This document shows, in pieces, positions 35,729 through 46,618 of a DNA stretch of 64,000 bases. Location of the stretch: positions 1,426,001-1,490,000 of the forward strand of contig JAHQRK010000012.1 of the NCBI GenBank assembly GCA_019828595.1, given 5' to 3'. Under the pieces are notes generated by a model. It worked only from the letters and a program-made list of their open reading frames with translations, did no database searches and was not told where the DNA came from. The DNA is from Aphanomyces cochlioides. Taxonomy: Eukaryota > Oomycota > Saprolegniomycetes > Saprolegniales > Verrucalvaceae. A program made the position numbers and the translations under genes. Positions within the stretch are counted from its first letter, which is position 1. Each line of letters begins with the position of its first letter.

Positions 35729-37340
35729 TTGTCGGGGCCCGATGGGAATGTACATCAGTTGAGGAGTCATTTCTCATCGATCACTCATCCTTTTTTCAAG
35801 CAAAAAAAAAAAAAAGCTGAGAGTTCGTGTAAAGTCGTATTTGTGATGGCAAGTCAATATAGTGAAAAACAGTTGCAACTTCTTACTTGAAAAAAAGGGA
35901 GAATTATTTGCACTCAAGGTAGGGGTAGGGGGAAGTTTAAGCCCATCAATTGGAGAAAATTCAAATTTATCAGCCAATAAAAAGAAAATATTAGTTTATA
36001 GAGTTATAACTGATTGAGTTTTAAGCTATTCACTTTCGGAAGACTCGAGAAGGTCTCCATCCTCATCGCTCTCTTCATCTCCGAGAAGGGCTTCCTCGGC
36101 GCCTTGAAAGTACATGTCCTCAAAAGATTGCACTTTACGATAAGCACCAAGCCAGTCGGAACTCCTTACATCGTCGAAGTTCTTCCTCAAGCGCGACTCC
36201 AGCTCAGCCATGCCCATCGAAGGGTGCATCGCGATTTTGTTCTTGACAATTCCCCACACAACCTCGATGGGTTGGAGATCGGGATGATACGGCGGTGTGA
36301 ACAAAAGGGTATGTCCATGATTTGAGGCCATCACTTGACATGCGTACAAAGGAGCTTCATGATTATGACACACGAGCTCGAGCAATTCCGGCTTGGTCAA
36401 CTTCTCGTCATACTCAATACTATGTGAGGCTAGCCACAATGCAATCTTTGCCTTGACATCTTTGGCCGTAGGTTGCGGGTTCAAAACTCTCTTGTGGTAT
36501 TTAGCTCCGTCCATGTGAATTACACAAGAGCCATAGGTGTCTTTCAATGTGACACACAGCCGCTTGAACCATTGCTCGAACAACTGCGAATTGAAATTCC
36601 CGTGGTAGTCATCGTCTGTGTCGTCATTACCTCTTCCTTTTCGCTTTAGAGTCGGGGTTTTTGTTGAAGGCCACATGACGATGGATCGATTCACCCAGGC
36701 GCCTTCGACATTGCCATTTCCATTGGTGCGAAGAATCCCTGCACCGACAATACACATCCTCGGTCCCTTTCCCGACTTTGTAAGTCGTTTCTTCGTCACC
36801 TTTCGCATCGTCCGGACGGCGACTGTAACTCCATCTAGTGATTGAATCGTGTTGCAGAGTATTTTGGCTGAAATCGGTAAGCATTTAGCGTTGGCCTCTT
36901 TGATTATCAGTCGTATCTCAGCTGACAGCGACTCAGCAGGCGAGCGAGGATTATGGCCGCGAACAGTGGAGCTGGGTTTAAACGAGGGGTCTTTATTTTT
37001 GTTCCATTCAGCTATGACTTTGCCAACGGCTGACTCGGCAAAGCCAAGGCATTTCGCAACGCATGTACGCACTCTTGGTTGTTTTCCAAGTATTGATTGA
37101 GGCTTGTTGTACTTGAAGTAATCATGGCATTTCACGATTAAGCGCTTTTCAGCGGGACTCAGTTCATGTCTTTTCTCCATAACTTTCTTGAAAATGAAGT
37201 CTCAGTCAATGTTTGATGGGCTAAATATAGAGGGCGTCGTGAGCTACACACCAATCGTTTTAGATTCCACAAACACTACGATCTTGATATTTATATTACA
37301 AAATGTATGACATGTGTACATTCCCAACGGGCCCCGACAA
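35729..37340. mobile_element. Tc1/mariner-superfamily element with TA target duplication
   Basis: The terminal inverted repeats TTGTCGGGGCCCGATGGGAA (from 35729) and its near-complement ending at 37340 match over about 26 bp with one mismatch. TA flanks both sides (35727-35728, 37341-37342). It contains one transposase ORF on the minus strand and sits about 240 bp upstream of the second FYVE gene. Confidence 0.9.
36026..37180 (-). CDS. Tc1/mariner (DDE_3) transposase, apparently lacking its first catalytic region
   Basis: An open frame of 384 residues from ATG 37180. Helix-turn-helix DNA-binding segments occupy about residues 1-125. CIVGAGILRTNGNGNVEGAW leads into the DYHGNFNSQLFEQWF segment. 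The second catalytic Asp is D224 (CVIHMDGAKYHK), and the terminal acidic residue is E306 in HPDLQPIEVVWG. The segment that normally carries the first catalytic Asp, just before SGKGPRMCIVGAG, is missing: residues 121-140 run straight from the DNA-binding region into the catalytic fold. The frame is open but the protein is probably inactive. The C-terminus is acidic (EESDEDGDLLESSESE). Confidence 0.75.
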   Translation of the reverse strand: MEKRHELSPAEKRLIVKCHDYFKYNKPQSILGKQPRVRTCVAKCLGFAESAVGKVIAEWNKNKDPSFKPSSTVRGHNPRSPAESLSAEIRLIIKEANAKCLPISAKILCNTIQSLDGVTVAVRTMRKVTKKRLTKSGKGPRMCIVGAGILRTNGNGNVEGAWVNRSIVMWPSTKTPTLKRKGRGNDDTDDDYHGNFNSQLFEQWFKRLCVTLKDTYGSCVIHMDGAKYHKRVLNPQPTAKDVKAKIALWLASHSIEYDEKLTKPELLELVCHNHEAPLYACQVMASNHGHTLLFTPPYHPDLQPIEVVWGIVKNKIAMHPSMGMAELESRLRKNFDDVRSSDWLGAYRKVQSFEDMYFQGAEEALLGDEESDEDGDLLESSESE

Positions 37341-37583
37341 TAGTTTGAGTATACATCAGGGTTGCAAAACGCTTCAAATGATGCAACTCTCACTGCAACC
37401 TTTGTTGCAAATCAAACATGGATCTGCAGCAAATGTACAGGTCCAGTGGATGGTACAGTGTAAAAAAGAGAAACAGCCAATCAGAATTCTAGAAATTTGA
37501 GATGTACAACTTCGGTTGCAAAAGTACTCGGTCGGCATTACAAGATTTGTGACGACATCGTTTGACGAAGAGCAGAGTCCATC

Positions 37584-39097
37584 ATGTCCAAGAAGCTGCC
37601 ATTGCCTCGATCGTTCTTTTCATGTCCGCCGCTGTCGAGCCTGGAAATCGCAGACTACAAAGCGCAAGCGCTGTCGCTCGTCATGGACGTCGTATGTATT
37701 CGTGATTCTCTTTCCATCTCAATATCCCTGGCGTGGTAGATCCGCACGGCCAACATCAACAGCGGCCAGTATACATGGGATCTCGTCTCGGACGACGGCG
37801 ATCTCAAGATCTACAAAGGTGCCGACCCCGCTTCGTCCTTGCACTGTGGTATTTTCGAAGTCGCGGGCACAATCGACGAAGCCATCGAACTCTTTCGCAC
37901 GGACACACAAGAAGCAGTTGCCGAGTACGCTGCTCGATTTCTGACAGCTCTAGTCGACTCATCCGTCTTGTACACGATTGCAAGCCCGACCGGGACGTCC
38001 AAGGAGAAGGTTGACATTCACTGGATGGCACTCAAGAGCGGCATGAAAGCGCGAGACGTTTGCGTTTTATCGGTAAGTGCTCCAGCTTCGTCATGTGATT
38101 GAGACGTCGGCTAGTGCCTCCACGAGTTTGAAATGAATGGCTGTCGCGGATGGACAGCGGCGTATCAATCGGTCGAGCTGGATTGCTGTCCATCGTTGAA
38201 ATCGAGCCATGGTCTCGTTCGAACGTTCCATCTTGGCTCGGGCTACATCTTTGTCGAGTCGGACCGACCGGGCTACATCCAAGCGAGTTTCTTGAGCCAT
38301 GTTGATAGCAGCCGATCGGCTAGCTCGTCCGAATGGGGCAGTGACTCGTCAGCGTTGAAGCAATGTCGAAATCTTGTCGACCTTGATCGATTCCTACGGG
38401 AGAACCGTCTGAGTGCGACACCTTTCCTCGGCAAGAACAACGTCGTGCCCGTCGCGTCCCGGAGGATTTGCTTCTTATGCCGCAAGAAGTTTGGCTCGTT
38501 TGGTCGAAAAACCAATTGTTTCAAGTGTGGTGAGGTACTTGTTGCCATTGAATTCTCGTCTGAAATGCATTGTAGGTCATGTGCACAAGCTGCAACCACC
38601 ATTGGCATGTCAATGTGAATGGCAAACCTGGTCGCATTCGAGTCTGCACAAAGTGTTCATCTAGACCACCTGTAGTCGAACCACCGTCTCCAGTGGTGGC
38701 TGCAAGCTTTGGACCATTTACTGGTCGATTTGGTCCAGTCGACGGAGACAGTCAGCAATCTCGGAACTCGACCATGTCGGTCGACACGGATTTTAGCATC
38801 TTTCGGGAAAGCTTTGAGTCTGATGGAACGATTGACTGGGGCGAACGAAACTCAAATTCGCCCATCCTTGGTGGCCAGAGTAGTCGGAATGGTTCCAACC
38901 CGAGATTATTGTATCAAGAGCAATGGGACCAGGAAGAGCTACACCGACGAGCTATGCTGCTGCAACTCACACAGCCTGAAAGTCAGAGAGAACTCCACAA
39001 GGCGATAGGTTCGAGCACGTCACTTATGCTGACAGCAATGCCAAGCAGTCCAATTGCTAGCCGCCCAACCATTTCAACGGCCCAGCACCATGCCTGA
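37584..39097 (+). CDS. START-like / FYVE zinc-finger protein, paralogue 2
   Basis: Four exons: 37584-37691, 37740-38072, 38115-38534 and 38576-39097, split by GT-AG introns of 48, 42 and 41 bp, giving 460 residues. Every junction was set by alignment to the paralogue at 2875-4805. Shared text includes SSLHCGxxxxxGTIDE, the CVL-to-C(L/Q) junction, the DCCPSL region and FLRENRLSxTPF. The FYVE-type finger reads CFLCRKKFGSFGRKTNCFKC, then CTSC and CTKC, with the third intron inside it after KCGE. The C-terminal tail is Ser-rich and shorter than in paralogue 1. It is probably a membrane-lipid-binding protein; its partner is unknown. Confidence 0.88.
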
Positions 39098-40488
39098 AAG
39101 CGTCCTGATGCTGCTCAAGATATCCAATGGACTTAGCCCAGTGTGTAGATGCTATATCTCACTGTCAATCGTTTGTAATCGTGGCAAACTTGGGTAATCT
39201 TCAAGTTTTGAATTAGACAATAACTTGATCCAAGAGAGGAATACCAGATGCTTCACGAGAGGCGGCGGTTTTACAGTCGATGGGAATGGGCCTGTCCGAG
39301 TCTCTTCCCAGCATCCTGCGAGGTTTACAAGGTGGCATGGCGATTTCCACATTCCGGGAAATGTCTCCCCATCTCTCAATTCGTCCGAACAACGAACATC
39401 ATCGTCAATCGTTACAAGGGACCACCTTGTCACCCACAACGTGACGATAAATCACAGGGACGTCAGTGTTGAGGGCAAGAATTTACGTGGAGGCGACATA
39501 CTCACTGAGTGATTCAAGTGAATGCCACAGTAAATTTATCTCCAGGATTCTCCAGTGTCGTGTGGTTATTGTTAATGAATGTATATCACTTACATGCCTG
39601 GACATAGCATTTCCACCGATATTGAGTACTGGACTGAGTCTAGTATGCTCTCGATCGCGGCTCGAATGCCACAATGATGCGAGCCCTCTTGTCCATCGAA
39701 TTGAAAAGTTGAGTTAGCCTGTCTCGGCAACTTGTTCGCTTGTTTGTCATAAAGTGGTAGCAACATTTTTTAAAATGTTTGCAACAATAACGTTAGTGTA
39801 GCTACTGTAGCTTCTTGATGGGTGGCTCATATTTTACTGTAGCTACACTTAGGAAGGGTCCACAACTGATCCATTCCAAAGCATCTCCTTCGTTGGCTTA
39901 GCTATTCTCCTTGCATAAGAAATTCTTCTTGACTACCTCTATTAACCAACGTCTACCTCACACGCTTATTTGGACGGTGGAAAACCACTCAAGGAACAGA
40001 CTGTGCGTAGATTGATCTTTCTCAGAGAAGATATTGCCACAAACACAGTGCTCTTCGCTCCGTTGGGTGTTGGGAGCGACCTCTTGTCGCATGAACTTCG
40101 AAGGGCACAACAGCGTGGTGAACTAACGTGCACTCCACCTTGATTTTTCACGAGTTTATCCACCACAGCATTGGGTTCACTCAAAGATTCATGCAAGAAA
40201 TGTCTCGCGGCGATGGGTTACACTCTCAAACCCTGCAGAGGATGTGGAGTATGTCTTCCTCTGATGGAAGGGCCACTTCGATGAAATAGCTGGTTGCTAC
40301 GATAACATAGACAGTTCATGGGTGCAGGACGGACACACCTTGAAGGAGGACTCATTTTGGTCGATTCGAAGATGACTGTCGAACTTGTTTGTTTGGCGAC
40401 ATCAAGTGCTCGGCTCCGTTTTTGTTTTAGACTTGAATGCACCCATTTTGCATTTTGCAACCAAGAAAAAACTGCGCAGTATATTGCC
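39098..40488. other. Intergenic stretch upstream of the BT1 transporter
   Basis: No supported gene. A frame near 39960-40140 (KPLKEQTVRRLIFLRED) reads protein-like but stops soon and matches no family I know. The upstream in-frame extension of the BT1 ORF (40318-40488) lacks transporter features. Confidence 0.4.
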
Positions 40489-42174
40489 ATGACGCGGCAG
40501 AGCTTGGAGATCACTATTCCCAAGAAGCAACTGAGCTTAGAGAGCTTTGACCAGTTCAAGACGCCGACGGCATCAAATGATATTGCGGTGCTCGAAGATG
40601 GTTCGCACAAGTATGCCAACAATGCTCATGGATTGCAATACCTAAGTCCTCCCGTCGTGGGCCATTACATTCAGTACTTTGTGATTGGGATTCTCCTTGG
40701 CTCTTTGAGCAGCATGAACGCCCCAGTCTTCTCCAACTATTTCCACATGACTACCCCCCAAGCCAACTTGATCAAAGGCTTCACGACGATTGTTTGGAGC
40801 TGTAAGGCTGGCTTTGGTATTCTGTCCGATTGTTTTCCCATTTTGGGCTATCGACGCAAGTCGTGGATGATTCTTGGCTGGGCTCTCTGTTTGATTTCAC
40901 TCCTTGTCTTGGCCATCCGCGACCATGGACCGCCGTATGTTACCAACTCGATGCTCTTCAGCGTGAAAAACTTGACCGCGGAGCAACAGGCCATCCTCGC
41001 CAGCCCAAATTTGAACGCTTCGTCGAACGGAACTGTCGTCTCGATTCTTTGTGCCATCGTGACGGTCTTCTATGTCATGGCCGACGTCGCTGCCGACTCG
41101 ATGGTCGTTGAGATGTCCCATCGAGAGCCTGAAATGGTCCGTGGTCGTCTTCTTAGTCTCATCTACGGTTTCCGTAACATTGGTTCTGCGCTCGCTCAAG
41201 TCATGATCGGCTCTCTGCTTCATTCTCCCGTCTATGGCGGCGACTACTCGTGGGGCATCAAGCTCAACAACTTTTTCTTCCTCCTGGCTGGCCCTGTAGC
41301 TCTGATGATCCCAGTCGTGGTCTTCATGCTCAAGGAGACAAAGCGTCATGTGATCAACTGCCCTCAATACCTTGGTGAATTCTGGCACATTGTCCAAACG
41401 CGGTCGTATTGGCAGACGATGCTTTTTGCCTTCTTCTACAGCTTGTTCACGTCTGTGGTTCTCGTCACGGCGACGCCGACTGTCAAGTACGTCTGGGCGA
41501 ACGTGAGCTATCAGAACAACCGATGGATCACTGCCGTCTCGTCGTCTGTAATGTACTGCATTGGTATTTGGTTTATGAGCCACGTAGCTAACAACTGGAA
41601 TTGGCGCAAGACGATTGCCTTCCTCACTGTTACCCAAGTCGTGCTTGGCAGTATCGTCGACTTTTTGACCATCTACGACGTTGTCCGAAGCCAGTGGTTC
41701 ACCTTGGTCGAAAACATGATTGTGGCTATTCCGCAAGGGGCTTCCAATCTCAGTTATTGCTTGATTTTCATGGAACTTGCGCAAGATGGAAAAGAAGGCA
41801 TCATGTACGGCATGTTGACCACGATGGCGAATGTTGCGTACTTATTTACACCTTTTATCGGCACAGCTGTCATGAACCAATTCAAAATCGACTCCAGTGT
41901 CGTCCCAGACAGTTCCCAACACCGTGGCTTGGTGGCAACTCCAATTGCCATCGGCTACGTCTGCTCGCTCTTGGCTTGCTTCTTCGTGTACTTGCTCCCA
42001 GAGCAGAAACATCACATTGAATTTATGAAGGCTTATGGAGGAAAGCAACCTCTCTTCGCTGCCATCACGCTGTTTATTTGCTTTGGAAGTTTGATTGCCA
42101 CTGTCATCATTAGTATTCTTTCAGTGTTCCCCTCGACAATGTGCCTGTCCGTTGGCGGGGGAACTGATTGCTAA
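40489..42174 (+). CDS. BT1-family folate/biopterin-type major facilitator transporter
   Basis: A 561-residue frame from ATG 40489; the open frame extends upstream to 40318, but the stretch before MTRQSLEI is atypical and I chose the later start. About 12 membrane helices are visible. The first is near GHYIQYFVIGILLGSL, followed by the BT1-typical FTTIVWSCKAGFGILSDCFP and GYRRKSWMILGW. VMADVAADSMVVEMSHREP and RGRLLSLIYGFRNIGSALAQ are the conserved BT1 centre, and FMELAQDGKEGIMYGMLTT is in the C-terminal half. BT1 proteins carry folates or pteridines across membranes in protists and plastids and are expanded in oomycetes. No intron is needed and the frame is intact. Confidence 0.9.
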   Translation: MTRQSLEITIPKKQLSLESFDQFKTPTASNDIAVLEDGSHKYANNAHGLQYLSPPVVGHYIQYFVIGILLGSLSSMNAPVFSNYFHMTTPQANLIKGFTTIVWSCKAGFGILSDCFPILGYRRKSWMILGWALCLISLLVLAIRDHGPPYVTNSMLFSVKNLTAEQQAILASPNLNASSNGTVVSILCAIVTVFYVMADVAADSMVVEMSHREPEMVRGRLLSLIYGFRNIGSALAQVMIGSLLHSPVYGGDYSWGIKLNNFFFLLAGPVALMIPVVVFMLKETKRHVINCPQYLGEFWHIVQTRSYWQTMLFAFFYSLFTSVVLVTATPTVKYVWANVSYQNNRWITAVSSSVMYCIGIWFMSHVANNWNWRKTIAFLTVTQVVLGSIVDFLTIYDVVRSQWFTLVENMIVAIPQGASNLSYCLIFMELAQDGKEGIMYGMLTTMANVAYLFTPFIGTAVMNQFKIDSSVVPDSSQHRGLVATPIAIGYVCSLLACFFVYLLPEQKHHIEFMKAYGGKQPLFAAITLFICFGSLIATVIISILSVFPSTMCLSVGGGTDC

Positions 42175-43728
42175 GTGTTTTTGTTGCTGAATCATTTAAT
42201 GTAAATCATATCTGTGCCGTCTGAGTTTTAGCGTTTTGAGGGGGATTGGCTAGAAGTTAGTGGCTCCTTCGGCGCCAAGAGAGGAGGAGAGGAGGCTTTT
42301 GTTGTGACGAGAAAAGACTGGAACAGTAAAACCTGCTTGTTTGTACACTTGTGTAAGATGAACACCTCGTCAAAATGATCGATTTTTCATTCGCAAATGT
42401 TCACTCATTAAAATCAACTCGTCAACCTGAACACACACTGTGAATATTGAACGATCTGCAGGACTGGAAATTTGAGATGTTTTGAAAATGTTTCATAAGT
42501 CGGAAAATGTAGGAACTGTATTTGATATTTTGATGAATCGTAGGAAGAATATTCCGATATTTTCCATTTTTTCGAAAAAATACCTCACATATTTACTTGA
42601 TTAAAGTATGAAGTTCGTTTTGACTGAAATTTTTGCCAAATTGTAGGACCAAAATTCCTACGATTCATTGACCAATCAAACATCTATAAAATCTCTTTAT
42701 ATTGACCAATCATAATGTTAGTGTCATGTATCGAGCGAGCGGAAATATCACGAGCCGGTCAGAGCGGCACGCCATGCATGTGCACTTTTTACTTATGTAA
42801 GGCGAAGTCGTCAGAAGCTTCAGGCGACAGCTCAAGCTCAGTATAGAGAGAAGACTTGAATAGACGATCTTTAATTTGGTATGTTTTTGATTCCCTCAAC
42901 CAAATTAATCATGCCAAATCTCGCTTCAGACCATAACATTCCTCAAAAACTAATTAAGCATTAAATAGGGCACCCTAGGTCCACCTTTGCTGTAGGTGTA
43001 TAAACTTACCACACTTTGACTTCGTTCCATTCATCATTATTAATAGACGAATATGAACAAAGCCAACCAGTGGCAATGCAAATTGCGTCGTCAGACTGCA
43101 CTATGCATGTGCGCAATATTGAACAGCCCCCTGAGTAAGGTGCTTGACGCTATCTAGCAATGATGATACCTTTGCCATGAAACAGGTATTCGCAGCACAC
43201 AATCGCGATAGTCTATTAAATTCATTTAAAAACGATTCGTTCCACATTAGAATTTTAAATAGTACACGTTACGTATGAGCCATCTGAGCTGGATACAAGC
43301 TCCTGGTGTTGGTGCCATGCTTCCCTTGACGGTGCTCGCAAAGTTTCAACTTGGCGATCTCAAATCAATTCAAATTCAGCCAATTAAAATTAGAAATTAC
43401 TTTGATTCGTCAAAATCGAAATGTAGGCAATCTGTTCCTACGATTTCCAATCACAATACAATTAATTGACGCATACACTATTTAAAGTTTACGCAGCCAT
43501 CGATATTGACCATTAAATAGTGTAATTTCAAGCGTTTTAAATGTTTGAAAACATGTTCAAAACATTCAATTTCTTTTCACTTGAAATTTGTATGCGTCAA
43601 TTGTTGCAGTCAATTTGCTTTCGTCAAAATAGTCGTCGTTCACGAAACAATTTGTACGGATGTGCACAAGCCGGACGAAACAACGAAATTTCGTGAAAGC
43701 CAAAGAAGAAATATCTTTATTTTGAAAA
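42175..43728. other. Intergenic stretch with repeats
   Basis: It contains a 13-bp inverted pair (TGAATCGTAGGAA at 42534-42546 and its complement at 42655-42667) and the dispersed repeat copy at 42766-42992. No gene is supported. Confidence 0.5.
42766..42992 (-). repeat. Dispersed repeat, copy 2 (inverted relative to 29113-29340)
   Basis: About 227 bp, near-identical reverse complement of 29113-29340, lying 13.4 kb away from it. No coding potential. Confidence 0.8.
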
Positions 43729-44665
43729 ATGTACGTAAGAAACACTATCAATAGATATTTGCAATTTCACGAAGCGATACGAAACGTTTTTTCCGGACAT
43801 GAACGTCAGGCATTCACGGATGTTGAGGTTGCAATGAGAGGTCCCAAGCGAAAGCAAGAGCAACAGGTCGATGACAGCCGTGACACAGACAAGAGAGTGC
43901 CTCACGCGCAAGAAACACAACCAACAGGGGACGACATTCTTCGTATGCGCTTGGCGGAATCAACGCGGAAGCAGTACAACACGATCATTCGCCGGCTTTA
44001 TCGGTGGCTTGCCAACGAGCGACCCCACCACATTGTAGATGGTAAGATATCCTTACCACTAGACCCAGATGCCTGCAAAGACTTTCTTACTTTCGAATCA
44101 TTCCATCCAAAGTCACAAAACGGAGACAGGCAGGCGACGATCAAATTTGCTGCCTCCATAAACGGATGTCGAAGTGCTATCACTCATCTTCATCGAGAAG
44201 CAAATGTTAAAATTCCTGACGCATTAGCGGATATTTCGACAGGCATGTATATTCTAGCGAGAACTGTCTTTTGTTCACTTCATCCATAGGATTCATGAGT
44301 GGATTTAAACTCACAGTAGCTGCTCACAAGGAGAATGGAACAATGCCAATCGGGGAGGGCAAAGACCCTGTTTCTTTTCATGGTAATAAGAATGCCAGTG
44401 CACAAAGAATCATTAATCTACTATAGGCTACATGTTTTTGGCCAAAATGGCATTAGACGGTGAATCCGACACAAAGTCTTTCCGCATTGTCCATCCATTT
44501 TTGTTGCTTTGTTGGAATTTGATCGCCCCCTCCGCAACGGTCGGGTCATTGCGGTTCGATCACATTACTTGGGAGGGTATGGAAGGAAACTAGACGAGTC
44601 TTCATTCGTGTAGGTGATGCAATGGTGATTCAATATGGAAGAATGAAAAATGATCAGGAGGGGGG
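43729..44665 (+). pseudogene. Crypton-like tyrosine recombinase, truncated, with introns
   Basis: The N-terminal basic region starts near ATG 43834 (MRGPKRKQEQQ). It leads to a core-binding domain: MRLAESTRKQYNTIIRRLYR, then CKDFLTFESF and NGCRSAITHLHRE. Further exons follow: GFKLTVAAHKENGTMP up to 44382, YMFLAKMALDGESDTKSFRI from 44427 to 44576, and GDAMVIQYGRMKNDQEG from 44614. The last two introns are 44 bp (44383-44426) and 37 bp (44577-44613), both phase 1. The first intron border (near 44243-44290) is non-canonical or decayed. The sequence stops before the HxxR and Tyr boxes, where the neighbouring gene's 3' end begins. The box I region reads IAPSATVGSL, where an Arg is expected. Confidence 0.65.
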
Positions 44666-44668
44666 GAC

Positions 44669-45357
44669 TCAACTGTCTCCACCTCGACCATCATAGCCAC
44701 CACCGCCACCGTCGTAGCCGCCACCAAAGCCAGTGTCGCCAGAGATGTATCCGCCGTCATTTCCACCATCGGTGTGGTGGTGATACGTGTGGTGGGTCGA
44801 GTGAGTGTTGTCGTACACGATAACACTCACGTCTGGTGCTGGGAATGTCCAGGTTGGTAGTAGATGACAGGCTGGGGAGTTTGTTGACTGACAGGCGCGA
44901 ACGGAGTTCCATTCGTCTGGATCACGACGGTCCCATTCGCACCAACTTTGGTCTGCGTCTCGTCTGGGGCGGGGCAAAAATATCGACGGCAGTAGCAAGA
45001 CTTGTTGAAAAAGCAGCACAAAAGGATGAAGCCAACCACACCGCCGACGATGTCTCCAATCAATGCTGGGTCGTCTGTCGTGTACGTGTACGTTGAGGAG
45101 TCCGAGCTGTCGGTATCGCACTCACATGACGTCGATGTCATGGCACACTAGGAGTCTGTCGGGCAGCAGCAGCCGAGGATCATACCACTGGAGAGCCAGC
45201 GACCACAAAACATGCCGGGCGAGCCACGGTACGCGTAGACACACTGCTGATTGTATTCGCATTGCTGGCATCCCGTGAGCGAAATGGTTGTGCTCGGCGC
45301 ATACGTTGCTCCCCATGCTGTCAAGGCTAGCAGTGCGATAGATAGACACCGCAGCAT
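44669..45357 (-). pseudogene. Secreted/membrane Cys-rich protein gene, interrupted
   Basis: From ATG 45357 there is a clear signal peptide (MLRCLSIALLALTAWGATYA) and a Cys-rich segment (GCQQCEYNQQCVY, then GCCCPTDS), then an in-frame TAG at 45150-45148. The same frame continues with CAMTSTSCECD, a membrane helix (IGDIVGGVVGFILLCCFF) and a Cys/Pro-rich cytoplasmic part to 44827. One frame away the tail continues His/Gly-rich (THHTYHHHTDGG, GGGYDGGGGGYDG) to 44669. I read this as one gene with a nonsense codon and a frameshift; a short unrecognised intron could explain the first break but none fits the frame. Function unknown. Confidence 0.5.
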
Positions 45358-45937
45358 GCGACTTGAAAAGTGAACGAGAGCCGGCGAAGTCCAGGAGCCA
45401 ACATGGCGGCATCTTCGTCATGGCTAAATTTATCCATGACTCGACATGGACGCTAGGTTTACGAGACTTGTCAAGTTGGTGTGAGGCGTTTCATCCGTGC
45501 TGCCCTTCTAAAAACGACCGTCTAAATCCCGATGACAACAATCCCAGGACCGTATGAAGCAACTCGCGGGACGTGTTTGTCGCCAGCGTGGTCTGCAGCA
45601 GCAGCCTACATCAACGTGAATCCAAACGCCAGAGATAGTCTCAAGCGGCTCATGTACCCATACGTGCAGCCAGCGCTGAGGTATAAGGCAAGACGGCATT
45701 GATCTTCCCATCGTCTGTCTGAATATGCAGATGAGCGACCCTCGTCTGGCCCGTGGATTTGATCCGAGCTGCCAATTGACGACTCCAGGCGGTGTCCTCC
45801 GCGGCGTTGGCGAGCGCGTCTTCCCAAACGGAACGATCGCTGTGCCTGGCCGAGTCAAAGACACATTTGTGGTCGAAGTGAACCCACGGCTGAGCCACAA
45901 GATCACGTCGGCTATCTTGGCCATCATCGTCCAGGAA

Positions 45938-45980
45938 GTGCTAAGATCATGCGCAAATTGCCGAGTGCAGCTTCGTGTAG
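45938..45980 (+). other. 43-bp intron-like insertion present only in copy 1
   Basis: It starts GTGCTAAG, ends GTGTAG, contains stops and interrupts VQE-VGYDV. The corresponding site in copy 2 (about 47837) is uninterrupted coding sequence. Confidence 0.6.
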
Positions 45981-46199
45981 GTTGGTTATGACGTTTCGTT
46001 CTACGAAGTACCAGAGTCACCGTACGTGTCAGAACGTCTCTCCACCGTCGGTCGCGGTGTCTGCACTCCCACGCACTTGAATGCCGAAGTGTGGTCAACC
46101 AGCGCCTTGTCAGAGAACCTCGACGTCTATTCCAACGACACGACCTCCGCCACGGTCGGCTACAATGCTCAGTATGAACGTTCCATCTGGAGAGATTTC

Positions 46200-46618
46200 G
46201 TCCAGAGCGACGACTTGATCAACTTCTACTCGGTCCAGAACACGCTCAACCTGTCAAGAGTGTCCAAACCAGAGTTCTGTCCTGATGGAACTCTTGGATG
46301 CAAGAATGGCTGCTCCAAGAACGACGCATGCACAGCTGCAGAGGCTGCAGGGAGACCATGCATCCTAGTCGCGATGATGGCCTTCAACAACGATCCAGGG
46401 TACTTTCAAGCCATGGTCTCCAACAACAACATCCCAGCGTACTTTTGTTTCGCGGGCTACGACGGCGTGAACCAGTATGTGCTCGATTCCATGAAGCAAA
46501 ACCGCACGATTATCTTCTATCACTACCAGCCCGACTTGTTCCACCACGAGAACAACAGACTCTTCACGCGGATCACGTTTCCCCGCGGTGAGACTGCTGA
46601 TGTCGCTCCATCGACTGG
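46200..46618 (+). repeat. 419-bp block identical to 48229-48647
   Basis: By eye, every base matches between the two receptor copies over this block, including third codon positions. Flanking coding sequence differs at many synonymous sites. Confidence 0.85.

Noticed and set aside
40897..41784. 295-codon minus-strand ORF inside the BT1 transporter
   Set aside because: A shadow frame of the transporter; it is rich in His, Asp and Arg and has no domain.
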